Origin: Thauera sp.
Lineage (GTDB): Bacteria; Pseudomonadota; Gammaproteobacteria; Burkholderiales; Rhodocyclaceae
Direction: 5' to 3'
Assembly (NCBI GenBank): GCA_023150215.1
Contig: JAKLLJ010000202.1
Location: 1 to 6,337, forward strand
DNA length: 6,337 nucleotides
The notes beneath the pieces were generated by a model that saw only the letters and a list, made by a program, of their open reading frames with translations, had not been told where the DNA came from and did no database searches. Numbering within the stretch: position 1 is the stretch's first letter; the number at the start of each line of letters is the position of its first letter. Position numbers and translations under genes: made by a program. Positions 6,098 to 6,337 of the stretch are shown piece by piece.

Positions 6098-6186
6098 CCG
6101 CGCGTTTTTCCGATCTGCGGGCGTGGATGTGGTCGGTTGTGCGCCCGAAACCTGTCGAATCTCCTCATTTCGCCACGGAATCAACC

Positions 6187-6337
6187 ATGCAAGTCGTCGT
6201 TCTCGCTGCCGGCCAGGGCAAGCGCATGCGCTCGGTGCTGCCCAAGGTCCTCCAACCCATCGCCGGCAAGCCGATGCTGGCCCACGTGCTCGATGCCGCC
6301 CGCACGCTCGACGCCCAGCGCATCTGCGTGGTGTACG
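6187..6337 (+). CDS. glmU: GlmU, N-acetylglucosamine-1-phosphate uridylyltransferase / glucosamine-1-phosphate acetyltransferase (5' part)
   Basis: The first 50 codons of the bifunctional cytoplasmic enzyme that makes UDP-N-acetylglucosamine for peptidoglycan and LPS; the gene continues past the window. Only the start of the N-terminal nucleotidyltransferase (Rossmann-like) domain is present. It has the pyrophosphorylase signature LAAGQGKRMRSVLPKVL (6-22), in which Gly-x-Gly-x-Arg (Arg13) and Lys20 bind the UTP phosphates. The following AGKPMLAHVLDAA fits GlmU better than other sugar nucleotidyltransferases such as RfbA or GalU, although the C-terminal acetyltransferase half is not visible. 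ATG 6187 has GGAA (6177-6180) six nt upstream and starts directly at the conserved N-terminus. It is divergent from the MaoC-Pta gene. Confidence 0.93.
   Translation, partial: MQVVVLAAGQGKRMRSVLPKVLQPIAGKPMLAHVLDAARTLDAQRICVVY

Overview
The window is high-GC DNA (strong G/C bias at third codon positions) from what looks like a betaproteobacterium, most plausibly a Rhodocyclales member such as Thauera, Azoarcus or a relative. That placement is an inference from protein-sequence character and gene content; nothing here is a species-level marker. It is chromosomal and largely metabolic. I see no phage, plasmid, IS, CRISPR, tRNA or rRNA signature.

Layout. Positions 1-381 (+) hold the 3' part of aroQ (type II 3-dehydroquinate dehydratase, shikimate pathway). 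It is followed after 17 nt by a complete TauE/SafE-family membrane permease (399-1154, +). A gene-free stretch of 300 bp (1155-1454) separates this pair from a convergent minus-strand block; it carries two REPIN-like palindromes and a likely terminator. The minus-strand block, read in the direction of transcription, is a fused MaoC hydratase/phosphate acyltransferase (5910-4504), acetate kinase ackA (4507-3323), overlapping it by ATGA, and a secreted gamma-glutamyltransferase ggt (3197-1455). A third REPIN lies between ackA and ggt. A 276-bp divergent intergenic region (5911-6186) then leads to the start of glmU (6187 onward, +), which is cut by the window end.

How the genes work together. 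The MaoC-Pta fusion and AckA form a compact acyl-CoA to acyl-phosphate to carboxylate plus ATP module, with an enoyl-CoA hydratase built into the first enzyme. This suggests a link to short-chain acyl-CoA or polyhydroxyalkanoate carbon flow rather than only classic acetate overflow, though substrate range cannot be read from sequence. GGT is periplasmic (clear signal peptide) and acts on glutathione and gamma-glutamyl compounds; its link to the kinase operon is positional only. AroQ and GlmU are housekeeping enzymes.

The most distinctive non-coding signal is a family of three REPIN elements, each a head-to-head pair of 24-nt REP units beginning GTAGGAGCG. Their internal stems covary between copies. 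No REP-associated transposase is present, so they would be mobilised in trans. I found no convincing new multi-gene system.
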